Origin: Treponema sp. UBA937
Lineage (GTDB): Bacteria; Spirochaetota; Spirochaetia; Treponematales; Breznakiellaceae
Direction: 5' to 3'
Assembly (NCBI GenBank): GCA_002293455.1
Contig: DBDH01000114.1
Location: forward strand, 40,732 to 104,731
Length of the DNA stretch: 64,000 bases
The translations under genes were made by a program, and so were the position numbers. Positions 60,976 to 64,000 of the stretch are shown here, piece after piece. Numbering within the stretch: the first letter of the stretch is position 1; the number at the start of each line of letters is the position of its first letter. Below the pieces are notes generated by a model. That model was not told the origin of the DNA. It saw only the letters and a program-made list of their open reading frames with translations, and made no database searches.

Positions 60976-61704
60976 ATGAACAGGGTTTTTTCCGGAAAGA
61001 AGGCTTTAGTTGTAGGCGGATCGGGCGGAATCGGGGCGGCGGTTTCCATCAAGCTCGCGGAAATGGGAGCGGATATTTTTGTTCACGGCGGCCATTCAGA
61101 GGAAAAATTGCATCAAATTATAAAAAAGATCCGCGGTTTGGGAGGAAAAGCCGAAGGATTTTTGCATCCCGCCGATCAGGAAGGAGCCGCGGAGGCGATA
61201 CTCGCAAAAGCCCCAGTCCCTGACATTCTGATTTGTTCTTGGGGGCCTTTTTTGCAGCGGCCGTTAGCGGAAATGAATGCGGAACAATGGGAATCTATCG
61301 TAAAAAACAACTTGATTTTTCCCGGAATATTGGTTTCTCGCGTTTTGCGCAATATGATTGACAAAGATTGGGGGAGAATTCTTCTTTTTGGCGGTACAAA
61401 TACGGACATCATCCGCGGATTTTCGACTTCGGCGGCCTATTCCGCGGCAAAAACAGCCCTGGGGGTTCTGGCAAAATCAGCCGCAATACAGGCGGGCTCA
61501 GCCGATATTACCTGTAACGTCATTTGCCCCGGACTTGTTGAAACCGAATACGCGGATGACAACATGAAAGAATATATCAGAGCCCGCAGTCCCGCCGGAA
61601 AGATCGAAAAACCTGAGGATATCGCGGAATTTGCTGCCGCGATTCTTCCTCTCAGCCAGCTCAACGGAGCGGTTATCCCTCTGGATTACGGATTAAAATT
61701 GTAG
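60976..61704 (+). CDS. Short-chain dehydrogenase/reductase
   Basis: A 242-residue SDR: the NAD(P) loop is VGGSGGIGAAVSIKLAEMGA, the catalytic tetrad includes Tyr in YSAAKTALG with Lys four residues later, and CPGLVETEYADD is the substrate loop. The oxidoreductase substrate is unknown. The core Asn and Ser positions are less clear (GGTNTDIIRG replaces the usual Ser-containing strand), so activity is likely but not certain. It lacks a ribosome site. Confidence 0.87.
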   Translation: MNRVFSGKKALVVGGSGGIGAAVSIKLAEMGADIFVHGGHSEEKLHQIIKKIRGLGGKAEGFLHPADQEGAAEAILAKAPVPDILICSWGPFLQRPLAEMNAEQWESIVKNNLIFPGILVSRVLRNMIDKDWGRILLFGGTNTDIIRGFSTSAAYSAAKTALGVLAKSAAIQAGSADITCNVICPGLVETEYADDNMKEYIRARSPAGKIEKPEDIAEFAAAILPLSQLNGAVIPLDYGLKL

Positions 61705-61729
61705 TATAATATGATTGTTGATTAATTGT

Positions 61730-61758
61730 TTGACAAATATTTGTGCAAATAATAGTAT
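61730..61758 (+). promoter_or_regulatory. Probable promoter of the STAS gene
   Basis: Perfect TTGACA (61730-61735), 17-base spacer, TAGTAT (61753-61758). A TATAAT at 61758-61763 is also present but 22 bases away. The leader to the ATG at 61844 is about 78 bases long. Confidence 0.5.
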
Positions 61759-61843
61759 ATAATCGAGGATGGGAATCCGATAATTGAACGGTGTAGGGCT
61801 CAAGAATTATGCGGCTGAGTAGAATTTAGGCGAAGGGAGCGTC

Positions 61844-62395
61844 ATGACTAATAACGATATTGTTCCTGGCTTTGATGATGAAAAAGATGAAAGTCTCAAA
61901 ATCAAACTTCAGAAAATCAATGAAGCAGAAGGATGTCTTGTATTATATTTGACAGGATACATCGATACTTATAATTCCAACTATTTTCAAAAACGGGTTG
62001 CTAAAGCAATTGAATCGGGATTTATTCGGCTCATTTTTCAGTGCGGAGGGTTGAATTATGTTTCATCCACCGGAATTGGTTCCTTTACCGCTTTTTTAAA
62101 GGCTGTTAAACCGAGGGGCGGAGACCTGGTACTATTGGAAATCCAGCCGAAAGTGTTTGAAGTATTCCAGCTTTTGGGCTTTTCCCAGTTTTTCAATATC
62201 AAGGATAATCTCGAAGACTCTGTCGGTTTCTTCAGAAGCGGGTCGTCTCCTGAAAAAGCGTCTCTTTTTCCGAAAGTTTTTTTGTGTCCTATTTGTTCCA
62301 AAAAACTTAAAGCCGTAAAACCAGGCCGGTTCCGCTGTTCAGAATGCAAAACGATTCTGGCAATTGACAATGGGGCTCAGGTATTCCTGGGATAA
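61844..62395 (+). CDS. STAS-domain protein with C-terminal zinc ribbon
   Basis: A 183-residue protein. Residues 15-125 form a STAS domain of the anti-anti-sigma type with the phosphorylatable serine in YVSSTGIGSFTAFL. A C-terminal zinc ribbon (about 148-172) shows CPIC and CSEC. The fusion is unlike standard SpoIIAA/RsbV. Its partner kinase is unknown; the CBS-ATPase at 18349 has the right kind of domain. GAAGGGAGC precedes ATG. It begins a likely three-gene unit with the YbjN-like gene and pspA. Confidence 0.85.
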   Translation: MTNNDIVPGFDDEKDESLKIKLQKINEAEGCLVLYLTGYIDTYNSNYFQKRVAKAIESGFIRLIFQCGGLNYVSSTGIGSFTAFLKAVKPRGGDLVLLEIQPKVFEVFQLLGFSQFFNIKDNLEDSVGFFRSGSSPEKASLFPKVFLCPICSKKLKAVKPGRFRCSECKTILAIDNGAQVFLG

Positions 62396-62423
62396 AATTT
62401 GCATCTTCTGTTAGGAAATATTG

Positions 62424-62801
62424 ATGAAAGACAACAAAATTGAGCAGTATCTTATTAAATCGATGTATTCATTTGAAGAGGTCGAGAAGCATATCTGGAC
62501 GATTAATGACGGGACCAATAACCTTGAAGGTACGGCGATTGTTTATACGGATCCCATAGTCACCATCCAGGTCGCGGTTATGGCAGTGCCGGATTCCGAT
62601 AATCCGGAATTATACGCCAAACTATTGGAATTAAACGCGAGAGATGTGGTTCACGGCGCCTATGCCCTGGATCATAATCAAATCATATTAATCGATACGC
62701 TTGAATATAATACGATGGATTTTGAAGAATTTATTGCCGTATTGGACTCTTTCAGTCTTGCCTTAACCCAGCACTACCCGGTACTATTGGAATATAGATA
62801 A
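62424..62801 (+). CDS. YbjN/CesT-like small protein
   Basis: A 125-residue acidic protein of YbjN-like or secretion-chaperone-like fold: helix KIEQYLIKSMYSFEEVE, a five-strand meander (TAIVYTDPIVTIQVAVMAVP), then helix NPELYAKLLELNARD and a C-terminal helix EEFIAVLDSFSLAL. The assignment is by fold pattern and is not firm. AGGAAAT precedes ATG at 62424. Between the STAS gene and pspA, it may act on the same envelope-stress function. Confidence 0.6.
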   Translation: MKDNKIEQYLIKSMYSFEEVEKHIWTINDGTNNLEGTAIVYTDPIVTIQVAVMAVPDSDNPELYAKLLELNARDVVHGAYALDHNQIILIDTLEYNTMDFEEFIAVLDSFSLALTQHYPVLLEYR

Positions 62802-62843
62802 GTATATTTGTCACACTCAGTCCTGATAAGGAGGCATTGAAAA

Positions 62844-63542
62844 ATGGGATTTTTTTCCAGATTAAGAAGTTTGATTTTCTCGAATGTCAACCATGCCATT
62901 GATAAAGCAGAAAATCCTGAAAAAATGCTTAATCAGCTCATCATAGAAATGAATCAGCAATTGATTGAATCAAAGAAATCCGTTGCCTTGGCCATTGCCG
63001 ATGAAAAGAAGCTCGAAAGGGAAGCCCAGAATCAGCTTACCCAGTCCCAGGAGTGGGAAAGGAAGGCGATGCTCGCGGTTGAAGCCGGTCAGGACGACCT
63101 TGCCAAAGAAGCCCTTTTGCGGAAGCAGGAATACGATAATCATTACCGCGAATATTATAAGCAGTGGCAGGGACAAAAGGAGTCGGTAGAGCGGCTTAAA
63201 GAGGCGCTGAGGGAACTGCAAAACAAGATTGAAGAAGCCCAGCGCAAGAAAAACCTGCTGATTGCCAGAGCGAAACGAGCGGAAGCCCAGCAAAAAATCC
63301 AAAGCACGATCACAACGATGTCGGGAAGCCAGACCGCGTTTGAAGCTTTTGACCGTATGGCGGAAAAAGTTGATCAAATGGAAGCCCATAACGAAGCCGT
63401 CAAAGAACTGGATTTTGTTTCGGACAGCGCGAACCTGGAAAAACGCTTTGCCGAACTGGAAAAATCCGACAGCAGTGCCGACAAAATGCTCCTGGAACTC
63501 AAAGCAAAAATGAAGGCCCTGCCGGACGCAAAACAGGAATAG
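62844..63542 (+). CDS. pspA: Phage shock protein A / IM30 family
   Basis: A 232-residue almost fully helical coiled-coil protein. MGFFSRLRSLIFSNVNHAID is the family N-terminal amphipathic helix, followed by NPEKMLNQLIIEMNQQL and long heptads. PspA/Vipp1 polymers protect the inner membrane. AAGGAGG precedes ATG. The gene lacks pspBC or pspF neighbours. It is next to the STAS and YbjN-like genes, and is followed by a long palindrome. Confidence 0.9.
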   Translation: MGFFSRLRSLIFSNVNHAIDKAENPEKMLNQLIIEMNQQLIESKKSVALAIADEKKLEREAQNQLTQSQEWERKAMLAVEAGQDDLAKEALLRKQEYDNHYREYYKQWQGQKESVERLKEALRELQNKIEEAQRKKNLLIARAKRAEAQQKIQSTITTMSGSQTAFEAFDRMAEKVDQMEAHNEAVKELDFVSDSANLEKRFAELEKSDSSADKMLLELKAKMKALPDAKQE

Positions 63543-63561
63543 ATATACTCCTTTAATGTAA

Positions 63562-63644
63562 GTTTCTGAAATAATGAATTGGCTAATTCATGAGCCTTTT
63601 GCAAAAACTGGAGTTTTGCAATTGCCTCTCATTATTTCAGAAAC
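63562..63644. repeat. 83-base nested palindrome
   Basis: GTTTCTGAAATAATGA (63562-63577) and its exact reverse complement (63629-63644) form a perfect 16-base stem. Inside it, TTGCAAAAACT and AGTTTTGCAA form a second stem, flanked by GAGCC and GCCTC, the module of the hairpin repeat at 29562-29599. It lies 20 bases after the pspA stop and could end or protect that transcript; its length suggests a dispersed element. Confidence 0.75.
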
Positions 63645-63719
63645 ACTTAAATCGGAAATAGTCAAATAGTTTTGGTCTGTTTGACTATATCTATCAGTAC
63701 TTTTTAGATTTTCTTCCCG

Positions 63720-64000
63720 TTAAATGCCATACCCGTTCATTTTTTTGCGGATTATTTTCCAATTGGGATAAAAAGCATTCATCAATTCATAAAAATGCCG
63801 GTTATGTGACTGTTCGTGCATGTGAATCATCTCATGAATCACCACGTATTCCAGGCATTCGGGGCTTTGTTTCGCCAATTCCGTGTTAAGCCGGATTGTC
63901 TTTCCCGCGGGTTTGCAGCTTCCCCAGCAGCTTTTCATTTTACGGTAAAAAATCTTGTTAACTTCAACGCCGATGGTTTTTTCCCATTTTTCCACAAACC
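63720..64000 (-). CDS. YgjP-like zinc metallopeptidase, 5' end outside the window
   Basis: The visible C-terminal 92 or so residues belong to the YgjP/DUF45 metal-dependent hydrolase family: the zinc motif HEMIHMHEQSHNRHFYEL contains HExxH with a third histidine, preceded by KSCWGSCKPAGKTIRLN, which is a family hallmark. The frame runs past base 64000 (the frame is open upstream of the GTG at 63995), so the gene is cut by the window edge. Function of the family is unclear, probably a peptidase. Confidence 0.82.
   Translation of the reverse strand, partial: FVEKWEKTIGVEVNKIFYRKMKSCWGSCKPAGKTIRLNTELAKQSPECLEYVVIHEMIHMHEQSHNRHFYELMNAFYPNWKIIRKKMNGYGI

Noticed and set aside
1..64000. CRISPR array, insertion sequence, prophage or integrase
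   Set aside because: No regularly spaced repeats, transposase, integrase or phage structural genes were seen on either strand.

Overview
The window looks like chromosome of an anaerobic, host- or gut-type spirochete of the treponeme group. The assignment is an inference from protein families, since no 16S gene is present. The clues are strictly anaerobic class III ribonucleotide reduction, a class I fructose-bisphosphate aldolase, a CHASE2 adenylate cyclase, many lipoproteins, a PBP1C/alpha-2-macroglobulin pair and moderate GC. There is no insertion sequence, integrase, phage or CRISPR array; the only RNA gene seen is one tRNA-Val(UAC).

Layout. 1-2840: a small HicBA toxin-antitoxin pair, an MFS transporter and a GT4 glycosyltransferase. 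2841-7002: an NrdR-controlled anaerobic RNR operon whose catalytic subunit is split. The 702-residue NrdD lacks the glycyl-radical tail; that tail is encoded by the next gene, fused to a thioredoxin-like domain, and nrdG follows. 7097-9128: class I aldolase, a 25-codon relic of a second map gene and an SPL-like radical SAM protein. 9185-16636: tRNA-Val and a translationally coupled addB-addA-patatin operon. 16667-21020: a coupled minus-strand operon of gamma-carbonic anhydrase, two DRTGG proteins, a Cof phosphatase, a CBS/histidine-kinase-like ATPase and a PHP protein, followed by a nitroreductase. 21062-29299: a VapBC-like pair, map, a PD-(D/E)XK family protein, a J-domain protein, aldo/keto reductase, beta-helix protein, orphan HicB-XRE and PutP.

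29300-33980: a hairpin repeat, two related lipoproteins, then a SigI sigma factor, an RsgI-type membrane anti-sigma factor carrying a BOF (YgiW-like OB-fold) domain, and a secreted BOF protein. sigI and the BOF gene are preceded by the same promoter-like motif (CCCCC, 18-19 bases, TTTCGTATCCTA), which argues for an autoregulated SigI circuit. A nucleotidyltransferase follows. 34055-45791: PBP1C, alpha-2-macroglobulin, CHASE2 cyclase, M48 lipoprotein protease and an SH3 protein, all on the minus strand.

45899-53057: a pyrimidine cluster (pyrB-pyrI-pyrF ... pyrE) interrupted by a single-chain AT-rich restriction-modification gene and a DUF3795 protein, with a likely attenuator before pyrB. 53202-64000: a MinD-like ATPase, a membrane protein, CapA-like lipoprotein, S41 protease, RsmE, WecG-type glycosyltransferase, a second PD-(D/E)XK paralogue, TrmJ, an SDR, a STAS-zinc-ribbon protein, a YbjN-like protein, PspA, a long palindrome and a partial YgjP-like metallopeptidase.

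The two most interesting systems are the split NrdD with its redoxin-fused radical domain and the SigI/RsgI circuit that apparently senses through a BOF domain resembling its own secreted target. All starts and functions are read from sequence by eye; no database search was possible.
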